From Prunus persica (taxonomy: Eukaryota; Streptophyta; Magnoliopsida; Rosales; Rosaceae): 64,000 nucleotides of DNA. The stretch covers positions 21,018,462-21,082,461 of the forward strand of contig NC_034015.1 of assembly GCF_000346465.2 (NCBI RefSeq). The letters run 5' to 3'. Below the pieces are notes generated by a model. That model worked only from the letters and a program-made list of their open reading frames with translations. It ran no database searches and was not told the origin of the DNA. Positions 10,780 through 23,676 of the stretch are shown piece after piece. Numbering within the stretch: the first letter of the stretch is position 1; each line of letters opens with the position of its first letter. Position numbers and translations under genes: made by a program.

Positions 10780-13619
10780 GCTACCCTCGTTGCTTTTTTG
10801 GGTCCACTTAATTGTACGAAACAATCATAGTCCAACGTTGAGTAAGCTTTTATTGGCAAACCCTTTCACTCGTACATACTGAAAGCAGCCCAACCTTTTT
10901 TTTTTTCCTTTCTAAAAGTACAAAGGATTAGGGGTGGGGGTTTAAACAAATATTCATTGGGTGTCTCGATCTCTGTCTACATAAATAGACATGAAAGAGC
11001 TCAACTAACTGAGTTATAGTCTAATGACGCTTGAATTGCTGCTTTTACAGCTTGTTTTCCGTTGAAGAAAATGAATTCATTGATTAGCCAAAGAAAAACG
11101 TTGTTTGGGTGGTTGGGGTAGGGACTAAATTACCATGAATTATTAGGAGACAAAGCGGTACCTCTAATGGCATGAAGTCAAGTCAAGAATTTCAGCCCTA
11201 CTTTCATTGCTACGTAGGGCTTTAATTAATCAAGCACGATTCTCATTCTGAAAAGAAAGAATCCATTCAATCCAAGAAAGATACTCCATTGCATATAGGG
11301 GGGTAGTGACCAAAAAGTTACACTTTTTTTTGAAAGTCATGTAATGAGGTAAATAGCTGTAAGAGGAAACTTTGGCTGTTGGATTGGCCAAAAAAACTCA
11401 TTTTGCGAGGCAACCAAGCCCGAGAGAGAAGAAAAACTTTATTGTAACTTGTAATTGGGATATTACTATTTTGTTATTTTTGACCAATAATGCAACGACA
11501 CTTGAAAAAATAATCACTTGTGTCGTTGCGCTATTGACAGGAGAGAAAAAGTGCTATATTTTTCTTACATTAAAGTCTCTCTCCAAGACGAGGTGGGGTT
11601 TTGGATTTTGATGGTAGAACAGAATATTCATATTGGAGAGCTTTGCTTTCGCTTGGCAGTGGTAAAAAATCACATTTATGCGTGATTTGATTTGTCCAGG
11701 AAAGTAAAGAGAAAAAGAGAAAAAGGTGAAAATCATTGTGCAAATAATGGATGTTCTCAACTCAAAGGAATCGTAATCTAGCTAAAACCTCAACATGCAT
11801 ATATATAATGCCAGCTTAAAAGTGACTTCGAAATCTGTGCATGCCTGGCCTGGCTTCGCTTGCATCAACAAAAACTTGAAATCGTGCAACTCTTTTCAGG
11901 GTTTTATAAATCTAAAAGTCTACTCATGATCTTTACATTAATTGTTAGCAATCTGTGCTGTGCGGCACGGCTTAGAGGGGTCGTTGAACATGAAGTTAGC
12001 ATTCGCACTGCAGAAATCATAAAGAAAAATTATTGCTAATTATGATTATTCGACCTAATGTATATAGCTTTTCAGCTTAATTTCTACGACAAACGAAAAT
12101 ATGCATTCCATTCTTTTGAGAGAGAGAGAGAGAGAGAGAGATTTGATAGCAGCTTTGGCCCTCCATAAAGGAAATCCACCAAAATTTGAAGATTTTACCC
12201 AAACTATGGATTTTAGTCCACACAAACTTGTCATTTTCTATATGCAAAAAGACAAGAAATGGTGGAGAACTTTCCAAGCTGATAATGAATGAGAAAGCCA
12301 AAAAAAATGGTGTCAGAGAGAATATAATGCAGCCCTTTCAGAATGTTGTAGGACCAAACTCCCATCAAACTGCGCTTTAAGTACTCATATAATTGTGCTG
12401 TACATGTACTGCCTGACTATATCTATATGTATATCTTTATTAGCAATGTCTAGGAACACGATCAACTTATTATCTGTTTTCCTCTGATTCAATTTCAAAT
12501 TTCAACTCTGAGATTTTCCTACATGTATATCCTGCTAGTTTAATTACAGGTATTGCAGCTGAGAGTGGGAGCAAAATAAGTGTTCCCAAACACCCTTTAG
12601 TTTCTAAACCAAGAAATGAAAGGAAAAGAAACTTGCATATGCGAGACAAATTACATCCAAATATGCAATTTTTTTTATAAAAATAAATTCACCAGTGTGG
12701 TAAAAACATTAAACAGCTTTTGGAAATCTGAAGCCAGAAACCCTGCTAGCTCCCAGTCATCCTATTTAATGATGATGAGAAACATGATTGTTACCAAAAA
12801 TACAATGAAATAGTACGGAATGCAAGGAACTGAAAAAGGAGAAATAATTACAAATATAGCTAGCTTGCCTGGAAAGCAAATAATAATAAGGGAAGAGTTG
12901 AGTTGAGTTGAGAGCATGTGCTTTTCTGAGAGACGAATGGTCATGTTGTCATTCTGCCTCTGCTTTCATGGGCCCGCCCCCCCCCACTCCCCTTCCAATT
13001 CTAGCTGCATTATTAGCACATACCTGCAAGCAAATCAGAATAGAAAAAAACAAAGATCGACACCACATTTTTCTCGCAAAAGTTGGCACTCGTTTAAAGA
13101 TGTCCCTCCTCCTCCTCCTCCGTAGAGAGAGAGTGGGGCCTTTCTCATCACTTCATAGAACTTCATACTAAGTATGTCCCACTTGTTCTCTAGGGGCTGC
13201 AAGCCTGGCATTGAGTTGATCGGAATTTATATTTTCTTTTCATGTGTGAGCACTGAGCACTGAGGACATATAGCATTGTTTTCTTCTTAAATTAATTGAA
13301 GTGATAATGAAAGATTCCAACTCTTTATTTTCATGATTACGGTGGATACAAACACAGTCCTCTCCTCTGCATATTATACATTTCAATGCTTAATTAGATT
13401 CAGTCCAAAAATTAATGATGAGACAAGCAAAAGGGTAAGGGTAATTAATCAAAGCAAACCCACGTGGGCAAAGCTTAAAGATATTGATAAAGTGGTGATC
13501 GAGGATGTGATGAATGTGATAAGTTGTTAGGGAGTGAGTGTATATCATCTTCTGCATGCAAGTACAACAAGTCATAGAACAGCGATACGCATTAAGTGAA
13601 TACGTGTTTGAATTTTATG

Positions 13620-13654
<35 letters not shown>

Positions 13655-13840
13655 TGAATAATTATTTGGCAAAATTTGAAGCAGCCATAGTGGGAAGCAG
13701 ATTTGCTTTAACAGGAGAGTCGTGGGGTTGTCAAGAGCAAGACTCAAGACTCAAGAAAAAAGCTAAAGTAGCTAGGAGTTTATTGATCGATGAATAAAAT
13801 TAAATAAGGGCCCCCATGCACACCATGCTGTAGATCCTCC
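10780..13840. other. Intergenic region upstream of the MYB gene
   Basis: No supportable gene. It contains a (GA)n tract at about 12118-12141, a poly-C run near 12968-12976 and a (CT)n tract at about 13622-13651. The last 300 bp should hold the promoter of the MYB82-like gene. Confidence 0.6.
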
Positions 13841-13851
13841 TACTTTTCGTA

Positions 13852-13860
13852 TATATAAAG
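13852..13860 (+). promoter_or_regulatory. TATA box of the MYB82-like gene
   Basis: TATATAAAG about 75-80 bp upstream of the ATG at 13933, with normal spacing for a plant core promoter and a short leader. Confidence 0.6.
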
Positions 13861-13932
13861 ACCCCATTCACGTCTTCATTCTTTAACTTAGAAATTTATT
13901 ATTTCATATAGAGGTAGGTAGGTAGCGAGGTC

Positions 13933-15019
13933 ATGGACAAGAAAAGATCATCATCATCATCATCATCATCATCAGTAGTGACATGGAAACCAGCTGCAGC
14001 AAATGGAAATGAACAGGCGCCCAAGAAGAACTTGTGGACGCCAGAGGAGGACTTGATTCTCAAAAAATATCTGGAAACTCATGGTGAAGGCAATTGGGCC
14101 ACTGTGTCCCAGCGATCAGGTACTTGCTCGCTCTTACTTACTTGCCAATCAATTCATTTCTCATAGTCATACAAACACATGCACATACATATGCATATAT
14201 AAAATATATGATATGCATGCAGGTCTGATGAGGAGTGGAAAGAGCTGTAGGCTGAGATGGAAGAATTACCTGAGACCCAACATAAAACGTGGACACATGT
14301 CCCAAGAGGAGCAAGACCTCATTATCCGAATGCATAAGCTTCTTGGCAATCGGTCAGTTATATTTAATCTTTAATCTCTTTAATCTTTAATCATCATCAC
14401 AACAATTAATTGACCTACGTACTAAATTACCTATATATATATATATATTTGTAGATGGTCACTGATTGCTGGGAGGCTTCCTGGTCGAACGGATAATGAA
14501 GTGAAGAACTACTGGAATACCCATTTGAACAAGATGAGCTGCCCAGCTGCACCCAAAAGAAAAAGTAGCCATTTGAACAAGATCGTCACTAATAAGAAGA
14601 AAAAGAACAAAATCAGCAGCTGCACCACCACCACCACCTGTACTGATCGTACTGATGATGATCATGATCAAATTCAGAAGAAAGACGCCACTGACTTTGA
14701 TCATGATCATGATCATCGCCAGGAACCAAACGGATCAAACCTTACTTCTAGTGCCAGCTGTTACTACTATGACATTAATGACATGGTAGAATCTCCAATA
14801 TTCACATCGCACCACGACTGCCTGCAGTACCTGCCTACAAACTTGAACGCAACATTTCTGTTTGATCACGATTTCATTGCTGCCGACGCCGCCTCCTCTT
14901 CCTCCTATTTGGATTCTTTTCTTTTCTTTGAAGCATTTGGATCGTCGGCTGCTGCTACTGCGGCTGACATGGAATCAGTTTTGCCATTAGCGTGTGCTGA
15001 TCATCATCTAGGTTGGTGA
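13933..15019 (+). CDS. MYB82: R2R3-MYB transcription factor, MYB82-like
   Basis: Three exons (13933-14119, 14223-14352, 14455-15019) give 293 aa with the standard two introns of R2R3-MYB genes. R2 (about 32-82) has Trp35, Trp55 and Trp75. R3 (about 84-134) has Trp107 and Trp126, with the usual first Trp replaced (Met88). The bHLH-binding signature DLx2Rx3Lx6Lx3R is intact (D94, L95, R98, L102, L109, R113), so partnership with R/B-type bHLH proteins is expected. The block from RPNIKRG to NYWNTHLNK matches Arabidopsis MYB82, a trichome-related nuclear factor close to GL1 and WER. The C-terminal half is low-complexity (Lys-rich, then Asp/His-rich) and ends in a hydrophobic and acidic tail. Residues 6-14 are nine serines encoded by a TCA repeat, a likely length polymorphism. 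Assignment to MYB82 rather than another subgroup-15 relative is probable, not certain. Confidence 0.9.
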
Positions 15020-15039
15020 TATATTAATTGAAGCTGCCC

Positions 15040-15110
15040 GACCCTCCTCATCTCCTCATCTCCTCGTCTCCTCATCTCCTCATCTCCTCATCTCCTCATC
15101 ACCTCATCAT
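15040..15110. repeat. 10-bp tandem repeat downstream of the MYB gene
   Basis: About seven copies of CTCATCTCCT, some with one substitution, just past the MYB stop codon. It is probably transcribed as 3' UTR. Confidence 0.85.
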
Positions 15111-15119
15111 AATTTAATT

Positions 15120-15829
15120 AAATAAGAGCACTTGTATACTTGGGAGTAGAAGCTGTTATTTATAATTATTAGTTAAACGTTAGTTATATATATATATCGA
15201 GCTAGCTTAAGTATCTAGTGCTTGTTTTTCTCAGGATGCACTCCGACGACTCATAATCGATCCCTCTTTCTTTTCCTTTTCTTTTTTTGAAAATGCAAAC
15301 AATATATTAACGAGGCAAATCTTCGCACAAAATCTGAATCAAACAGAACAGTCACCTATTTTTCTTCTGCAAAATCATACGCCTAACATGTACGGTGTAC
15401 CCCAGGCACGCAGGCTCGGTAGAGTTCAATTACCCACACATCACATGGATGAAATTAAAACGGAGTTCGAGGTCTTCGAGCTTTGATTTCTCACAACTAA
15501 TGAATCAACTTTTCAACTCGACTTGTAGTCGTATGATACAAAACTTCACAGTTGACTTGACACAATAGTAATACGCACAACAAATCACAAGTAAATCCGG
15601 GACTGAATTAAAAATAAATAATAAAAATTTGGCCAATTGATGATTGTATCATAAGAATTGACATGATATATTGTAAAAATCACTGATGCAGGTAAACCGA
15701 CAAATACGAAAAATAAGCAAATTGTCTAAAGCAATAGTTTGATTTCTATGTCCAAGTTTAAAGTTGATAAATCCAATCCTTTCCTCCCTGGAATGGGAAT
15801 GGGGGAATGGGAATTGGAAATACATTCAT
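15120..15829. other. Convergent intergenic gap
   Basis: Lies between the 3' ends of the MYB82-like gene (+) and the TBC gene (-) and should contain both 3' UTRs. Nothing else is recognised. Confidence 0.6.
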
Positions 15830-16640
15830 TTACAATACGTCGTCTAGTTCCTGTTGAGGATACAATAATAAACCATAATCATCAACAGGCAATGAGGGTG
15901 GAGTTCCAGGTGGAATGCAAGCAGCACCATTCTCACCAGCACATATACACAGAGCCTCCGCATCCCTCACAACTGCATCAAGATCTATATGACCACTCAG
16001 CTCATTAATGAACTTCAATAGAGTGTCAAAGTCCATCTGCTCCCCGATTATCTTACTACGGTGTCGCTTCAATATCGCAACACACACATACAGGTGCAGG
16101 TGCTCAGACGGATAATGTGCCCACAATACCTCCCACAACCGCATTGTTTTGTCGAATTCAAACTCCCTAAAGATATGTGATGAAACTCTATTAGGAAACA
16201 GGGAGCAAAAGTAAAATACAGTAACATTGTGTAGTAATAATCAACTATACAGTAACCCCCCAAGCATATACATACACATAAACATTGATTAAACAGAATG
16301 CGGAACACTAAATAATCAACTAGTAGATCAAGGAACCAGACCTTTTAAATTGTATTAGAACCCAGCGGAAACAAAAGAAGTAATTCAAGCAGTCACGCTG
16401 TGTAAAGTGATTGTGCAGCGGAATGTCTAACAACTCCACCAACTGCAATAACAATGATTTAGAATTAATTAGGAACACAGAACTACTATTGCTGCCTGGC
16501 AAAACAAATGTAAGGTAAATAGATGACCAAGCCACCAAATCTCCACGTCTAATAACCGGCATCAAAGTTTTGCTACACAATTTATGCAGATTGCTTGTTG
16601 TGCTATCCAATGTTTCCATCACATAACATGATGGCATGTA

Positions 16641-16690
<50 letters not shown>

Positions 16691-19600
16691 TAGTTATTGC
16701 AAAAAGTTGAGAGTGCATGCCATTTTGGTCCCGGTTAAAATTGGGCCCAAGACGCTCCATCAGTGAAACAAAACACCAAAATGTGTCTGACTCATCCTCC
16801 ATTACAAACAATATTGGGGACAGAAGATCACTCATGCCCTGCAAGGCAAAAGAAAGATATATATAACGAATACAAGGAACACAGCAGCTCTGATTGAACT
16901 GGGCTATGAAGTAACATATTATGACAACTAACAATTAGGAGTTCTTTATTTAAAACATGACCACAAGAGACGGGAAGATGATCAACACAATATATCATGA
17001 ACTATCCAAACCACATTTTGATGATAACATTGTACAACGGTATTTTACTTCAGGTTATTGTGTTTTGCATAAATGTAACGAAATTCTATGCAGCCAACCG
17101 CAGCAAGAATCCACTGGGCACAAGAAGTAATCACCTGACAGTAACCAAGATCAAAGTTGTAAAATGAGTATGTTAACAGTATATCACGTAACAGGTTCAC
17201 ATTTGGATTATCGTCACCGTCATAGAAGGAGAGAGATCTGTCAGTCCTTACCTTAAGCAAATTAGAACACAGTTAACAGTTTGACTTAAAAACTGTATTG
17301 TTAATTCATAAGTGAATATGAAAGATCAAAATAAATTCTGCAAGTTTCATGATACCACATCTTTCTCAATCAGGCCTTTTCTCTCCCTGAATTTTGTAAA
17401 TCGTTTGGCCTGCTCTGGGGAGATACTCTGCAGAGGAAAATACAAATACATATGTTACGCCACCTAATCAAGCTACTCATGAAAGTTGTGATCTTTGTGC
17501 GTGAGAGAGGGAGAGAGAGATAGACAGAGTGTGCGTCAGTGGATAAAATTACAATAATGCTATTACATACCTGCCATTGCTTCTTTATGGTCTCAAACTC
17601 TGACTTCTTAACAGCCCTAAGGTATTCCCTCTCAGCCTCTGTTGAATCATATGCATGGTATCCCAACAAGAACGGCCAGACCTACATCATAATTAAGAAT
17701 ACTAATAAGAAAATGCATATTAAAAAAAATAACTTAGCTCATAATACCCAACATACAACAGTATACGAACCTCTTTCCGTAATTCATGCTCAACTCCCCC
17801 ATAAAATATTCTCTTTCGTAAAGCTTCAGAGTCCATGATCCTCCCTTCATAATCCAAGAAGGTTTTCCACTGCAAAAATAAGTGAAACTTACACAAAGCA
17901 ATATGAAAATATGCACACATTTCTAGCAGAAATAGCCCAAAGGCATGGAATCAATGGGACATTTTAGATATTCACAACAAAAGTTGCACGAGGAAATCTG
18001 CAAAAATGGAAACAACCAATTTCACATGGGCCTGGTTTCTTTAATTTTGATAGATACTGCATTGGTTCTAATCCGAAAACGTGATCCAAACCTCCAATTG
18101 GTTCAGGTCTGGCTTTAAGGTTCATTCAAACCAAATGTCATACGTAATGGGAACCTGATACCCAGGTTAAAATTGTCAATGTGGCATCAATAGACTTTTA
18201 AAAAATACAATATGCAGCACATCATGGAATTCCAAAAAGTAGAACACATCACATATATTACTAGTGAAACCAACTCTAGTAAATTTATGCAGGAACATCA
18301 TAAATCTGCAAGACTTGCAATCAATTTCAGGATACTAACTCACATCATACCTCCCAGTGATGTATGGCTAATAGATATAGTATCATAAAGTTAGCACAGA
18401 CCTTATCTTCTAAAAGAAAATCCATTACCTCATCAGAGCCCAAAGGTGCCTGCCGTGGTTTTCCCCATACCAGTGATACTTTATCAAACTGCTGAGTTGA
18501 AAAAAGATAGTGATTACACTGGGCATGATAATTAGAAAGACATTGTATGCTAGACTAAACATCTTAAAACCCCATTTTAACTGTGAACTTCTATTGAACA
18601 CCAAGCCAGAAAAATTCATTGAGTCCATTTACGACTTGACAACACATTGATTGCGACAATTTTTCCCAAATTGCATTAATTAACTTGATAGAATAGAAGA
18701 ATTACCTCCAGTGAATCTGGGGGAACAGGACTTTTATCAGGGACTTTGTTTGAATCATTAGATGCCTTCTGAGGATAATCAATGGGGGACAGGTTATTAC
18801 TTCTCCTTTCTATAGCACCATATCCATTACTATGATTATCACGGAAGAGTTGTGAAGTTGTTTCCCGAGCAAATTTGGTCACAAGAGAGAACTTCTCCAA
18901 CACTTGAATTGAAAGATCTCGTGCAGGATCATGAACCCTTTGTCTTTGCCTCTCATTGTATTGAGAACTGCTTATACTTCCTTCATAAACATCCCCACTT
19001 GTTCTCTCCTGGTTTTCGTCTGAAGAGGTCTCGCCAACTGAGACAGATGTAGATTGTCCACTTGCAACAGAAAGAGCCCTAGGCAACTCCAAAGATGATA
19101 GAGTTCTCTGAAGAAACCAATAAATCATAAGAAAACATTGCAGTTTCCAGCTTGGCAGCATCATCAAGAAGACCATAGTTGACAAGACACAAAGAGCAGA
19201 ACAATTCTACCTTTCAGTTTGGTCAGACTTCACATTATTACGAGGTTAAGCCAAAAAACATATGAAGAAAATCATGTTATTATGTCAACAAAACAGTGTC
19301 ACTGGGAATAGATGATAGGAGAGACTAGGGAGTGGGCAAGCCGGTTAATGTTTAATGAAAGCATGATATGCATATAAGAAATTCTTTTATTACACTTCCA
19401 TCATTTTAATATAAGTCGGATCATTATTCCTCCACAGAGAGGGAAATAGATGTTCCATTGTGATGCAGGACAATTTTGCAGCACAAAAATATTATGCATC
19501 TATCAACTAACGAAAAATGACTGCCTTATAATAATTGTTGTGTGCTAAGTGCATGCAAAAAAAAATTTGTTGGTACGAAGTATATGGTAATATAAACTGA

Positions 19601-21499
19601 CATTCATCTTGAAGGAGAGGTTTCATTAGCTCAAACAATGCATACCTGGAGAGGATTTTGAAAATCATTCACCAGAAATACATTTGCATCATCAGCTGAC
19701 CTGGAAATGTTAAACAGAATAAAAATTCGAACTATGGTGGAATAAACCTACAGTTGGAACACCACTTATGTGCAAAATGGCACACCAGTACTACAAACTA
19801 AGCACAAAGATATCTCGATCTTATGCGCACACAACACACGCTTGCATAAGCATTAAGATTACTTCATTCTGAATTGAAGTTCCACATAAACCTTTCCTTT
19901 TGGATAAAAATTTAATTCCAAGTTCCAGTATATGGACTTCTATCTATTTTTAACTTGCGATGGAGAAACCAAGATCAGAACAGATAAATATAACGTCTAT
20001 TAACAATAACCAACCTCACAATAAGAACATGTTGCTTTATTGTAGCAAGAAACTCTTTGACTCCTCCATTGTAGAAATACAGAGGAGGAAACGCGAGTCC
20101 TGAAAAATACTTCCTTTCAGACCACATATACAAATATAAACAAAACATCATACAAGAGTATACAGCTTTAGATATAAGCCTAAATAAACCAACCAACAGA
20201 ACATAGGTACCTAGCTGCAGAAATAGTGAATTGATGCTATATTTAGAAAAACGTGACGAGATACAGTGAAGCTAAAACTAATTTGCAATCAAAGAAAAAA
20301 CCAAGATGATACACATTCCATGCCTTTTCTTTCGTTTAAGCTTAGACCATGTACAAGATTTGTTAGCATATCTAGTTGATTTCTTGAATTGTGTGCAAAT
20401 TGTTCTTGCACAGTAAGATAATATCTAAAATTCTTTAGTTTTCCCTTTTAGATTGAAATATCTGAAATAACTGTTGGGCTATGAAAAAATTCTGATAGTA
20501 TAAAATGTACTTGGGAGTCTTGTAACATAATATGATTTGACTTCTCTACTTAATATATATACTTCCACATTGGTCATACGGATTGGGATCACACCACATT
20601 GGGAACATTGGGCACACCAATTAGGCAACCGTTGTGGCTTACCCTCTAAATAGTAAGTATATCATGTACACAAGCTCCTGAAGAGATTATTCCAATTACT
20701 TATTGCACGAGCAAGAGTGTCTACTAAAGCAACCAAACAAACAGTAGCAACACATATACAATTAGGCCTTAAAAATCATGTGCAGGTTGTTTTACCTGTA
20801 GACAAAACGACAATAATGTACTGCCATCCAAGCGCCGGAGTGTGGCGACGAATGGACCGAACCTCTGTTAATGGCACTGCTCTTATGGTATAAAGATTCC
20901 TATCTACACCACCACAAGCACAAACCACGAGTCAAGAAAAAGGGAAAAGAAACAAAGACATTAATAAATTAACTAAGATTAAATGTCTAAACTCTAAAAA
21001 TTAGCTTCAGAACCTCTCTCAGTCAGCCTAGCATTCGAGTTTTGCCCTTTGTACGGAATCCATGTCTACAAATTACAGCAAACCAAACACGTTAATAATT
21101 CTTTAAAATATTAACAAACACACTAGTAATCAAACGATCAAGATTAATTTAATTGATTAATTAATTAATTAATATTACCATGAATAGAGAAGAGCCTTGC
21201 TTGATTAGCCTTAATCTTCCACTAATCCTCTCCGAGGCAAACTGAGTTGGGTGGATGGTAACATTATCTTTCAAGTAAACCACCTCGGCGCCATCGTGCT
21301 CGCTCGACGAGCTGTGTTTCCCACTATCGCTTCGCATCATGCTCGCCGAGCCCTAAACCAAATAAATCCTAATTAATTATCGCAAAGAACTCCCAAATGA
21401 TGAAATTAAAGTTTGCGTTTCCGCAGAAATGCTTACGTGTTGCTGTGACGCAGCGTAATCGGCGTCGTCGGAGAGATCGTGAAGCTCTGGTTCTTGCAT
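15830..21499 (-). CDS. TBC domain Rab GTPase-activating protein (GYP7/TBC1D15-like)
   Basis: Fifteen exons on the minus strand join in frame to 661 aa: 21499-21437, 21352-21179, 21065-21014, 20903-20796, 20099-20015, 19700-19646, 19107-18706, 18488-18429, 17869-17771, 17681-17571, 17427-17356, 17251-17135, 16838-16689, 16442-16342, 16166-15830. The N-terminal 180 residues match the conserved region of plant GYP7-like proteins, starting MQEPELHDLSDDADYAASQQ. A Ser/Gln-rich linker follows. The TBC domain runs from about 354 to 600. Both catalytic fingers are present: Arg in KDVVRTDR (R432) and Gln in YCQG (Q466). The domain should accelerate GTP hydrolysis on a Rab GTPase in membrane traffic; the Rab is not predictable from sequence. 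Intron 13 begins with a long (CT)n tract directly at its donor site. A (GA)n run at about 21520-21540 lies in the leader. Small errors in exon edges are possible. Confidence 0.93.
16644..16687. repeat. (GA)n/(CT)n microsatellite at the start of TBC intron 13
   Basis: About 43 bp of uninterrupted GA on the plus strand. On the gene strand it is CT and begins right after the exon end ACTAAG at 16689, so the donor reads gtctctct. Confidence 0.95.
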
Positions 21500-21659
21500 C
21501 GCTTACGATTTGCAGAAAGATAGAGAGAGAGAGAGAGAGAAGAGACGGAGGATATGGTGCTTTTTTCCTTAGTGGCCAAGGCAGTGGGGTCACCGTGGAG
21601 AATTCTTATGGCGAGGTGTGTACACGTAAGCGGTATGGCGCGTCCGCGTAATGGGGTCT

Positions 21660-22235
21660 CCTGCTTTTGAGATAGCTTGGGCCTTTATCAGGTGTGAAAT
21701 TGTTGTATGCATCCGATAGGATTTCTGCCGTTGGTTTAAGTTACCTTCTGGAAAGGTCGCTTGATTTGCATTGTGTGACGGAAATGAAATGATTTGCTAA
21801 CTTTCTTTATCAATAGGTTTTGCGAGTTGGTTAATATTAATATTCACGGTATTAAAAAAAAAAAATTCACGTTATGTATTCAATAGATTTCGCTAAACCT
21901 AGTTTAGACTATATCGTATTAAAGAAAAAAGTAATTAATATTCACATTACGTATACCAAAGCTAAACAAAAATTCACAATATGAAATGCACCACCTTTGC
22001 GCAGAAGGAAAAAAAATTTGTTTTCAGGCCGACACTTACTAATATAGTCAACAATATTTTATTATTTTTTACCCAACAAATAACGATAAAATTCGAACTC
22101 AATACATTTTTTCAATAAAATGGAAGCTTAGTTGTTAGACCAAATGATTATAGCTTGTTTTATCTTATTTATCATAAGTAATTAGGTTCAATCTCAGATC
22201 AAATATTAGTGAATGAATTAAATGTAATTTTGTTC
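21660..22235. other. Intergenic, upstream of the TBC gene
   Basis: AT-rich DNA beyond the TBC promoter region. No gene was seen. A weak tRNA-like pair of boxes near 22125-22200 was considered and not called. Confidence 0.55.
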
Positions 22236-22240
22236 GGAGT

Positions 22241-22670
22241 TGGAAGCCACCACAAGGTAATTTTGTTAAATTAAATGTTGATGGTGTAATTAACTTGCAG
22301 TTTAGTGTTGTGGGCTTGGGGGTGGTCATTCGAGATGGTAAAGGTGATTTACTTCTGCTTCAAAGGGTTTACACGAAATGTTTTCTCCCAAATCAACAGA
22401 GCTTTTTGCTCCTATTTTGGGGAAGCATATTGCAAGTCATACGGGCACCATTTTGTTCTCTTGGAAATTGATGCAAAAGAGGTTATTTCAAGCCTTCATG
22501 AGGGTGCCTTAGTAGATGAAGCAAGAAGCCTTTTTTAATTTTTTTAGTACTCTCCTATGTTAGTTTATCCATCGTGAGTGTAATCAAACATCACATTTTT
22601 GGGAAAAGCATACGCTTGTGTCTTCTGAATTTAATCCTTTGTGGCTTCCTGATGCACTAGCTACTGACAA
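22241..22670 (+). pseudogene. Decayed RNase H-like (RVT_3-type) fragment
   Basis: The frame opening at 22241 reads WKPPQGNFVKLNVDG and then GLGVVIRDGKGDLLLLQR, the start of plant reverse-transcriptase-like RNase H domains, with the first catalytic Asp in NVDG. The frame then shifts. A second frame continues with FVLLEIDAKEVISSLHEGAL and DEARSLF, which contains the later catalytic Asp block, and stops at about 22538. Weak continuation toward 22670 is visible. Such domains come from LINE-type retrotransposons or related stray copies. The shift and early stop mean no intact protein is made. Confidence 0.75.
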
Positions 22671-22689
22671 GTTATCTACTTAAATAAAG

Positions 22690-23530
22690 TAAATATAAGT
22701 GAATAAAACACTGCATCACATTAGCTTATATCGAACATTTTAATTTTGGTTTAAATAAATTAAAAGAAAGTAAATAAGTTGCAATTCCAGTATTTTTTTT
22801 TTTTTTTTTTTAAAAGCAATGTGCTAGACCCGGTTAACGCGTTTAGTATATTATTGAAATTGTTTAAATACAAATAGACAATAAATAAATATTCACTCAA
22901 GCAATAACCTCCTATGGTTAAAATGAAATTTATTATAAAAGAAACAACTCACATCATTATGCATGTACATCTAACCATCATACATGCTATGCATGTGCTC
23001 TATGTTGCACGGATGTGCTGAGAAACAGTAAGGAGTGGAGAGAAGGTCGAGATTAAAATTTTATGATAAATTACTATGCCACCCTTATTGTTAAACTCAA
23101 CTTGTATTGTATACAAGATGGATATAACTGTCTTTTTAATCTATTGGGTTGAAAAAGAAAGTTGTCTTTTGAATATGTAGTTCGTAATCTCAGCGAGATG
23201 TTTGATGGTCTAAAAACAACATTAATTGGATACTATCGAATGCAATCTAATTATATTTTATAATCCAATGCAATTTAATTATACCTTATAATCCAATGAA
23301 ATCCAATAATACTTTATATAAGTTATAATCCGATTCAATTCTAATTACCAAACATGACCATGGTACGGATTAAGGTATGATTACTCCCTAATTTTTATTG
23401 GTAAAGCTATTATTTTTATTTTTATTTGTTAGTATAAAAAATTTCTATATATATTTTTACGCCGAAGAATTATCATTCCTTCCTCAAGTATTCCCTCTCC
23501 TCTCTCCTCTCTCCTCTCTCTATCTCTAGG
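22690..23530. other. Intergenic, promoter side of the transporter gene
   Basis: AT-rich, with a poly-T run near 22791-22812 and short variants of a TCCAATG/AATTATA motif repeated at about 23225-23350. No gene seen. Confidence 0.5.
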
Positions 23531-23533
23531 CTC

Positions 23534-23541
23534 TATATATA
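23534..23541 (+). promoter_or_regulatory. TATA-like element of the UGNT1-like gene
   Basis: TATATATA about 140 bp upstream of the ATG at 23677, following a CT-rich stretch. Motif and spacing only. Confidence 0.4.
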
Positions 23542-23676
23542 GTTGTTTACTCTCTCACTGCCTACTGCGTCAAAAAAGCTGCTCAAAAGCTTCCTTTTCA
23601 ATATCAAAAGTTTTAACAGTGTGAGAGAGTCTGCGAGTCTGTGACTGTGAGAAAGAAAGGGCGTGTTTGGTTGGCC

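Noticed and set aside
22120..22205. tRNA-like A and B boxes (AGCTTAGTTGTTAGACC, GGTTCAATCTC)
   Set aside because: Spacing is too long for a tRNA, no cloverleaf forms, and the B box has a mismatch; at most a worn SINE.
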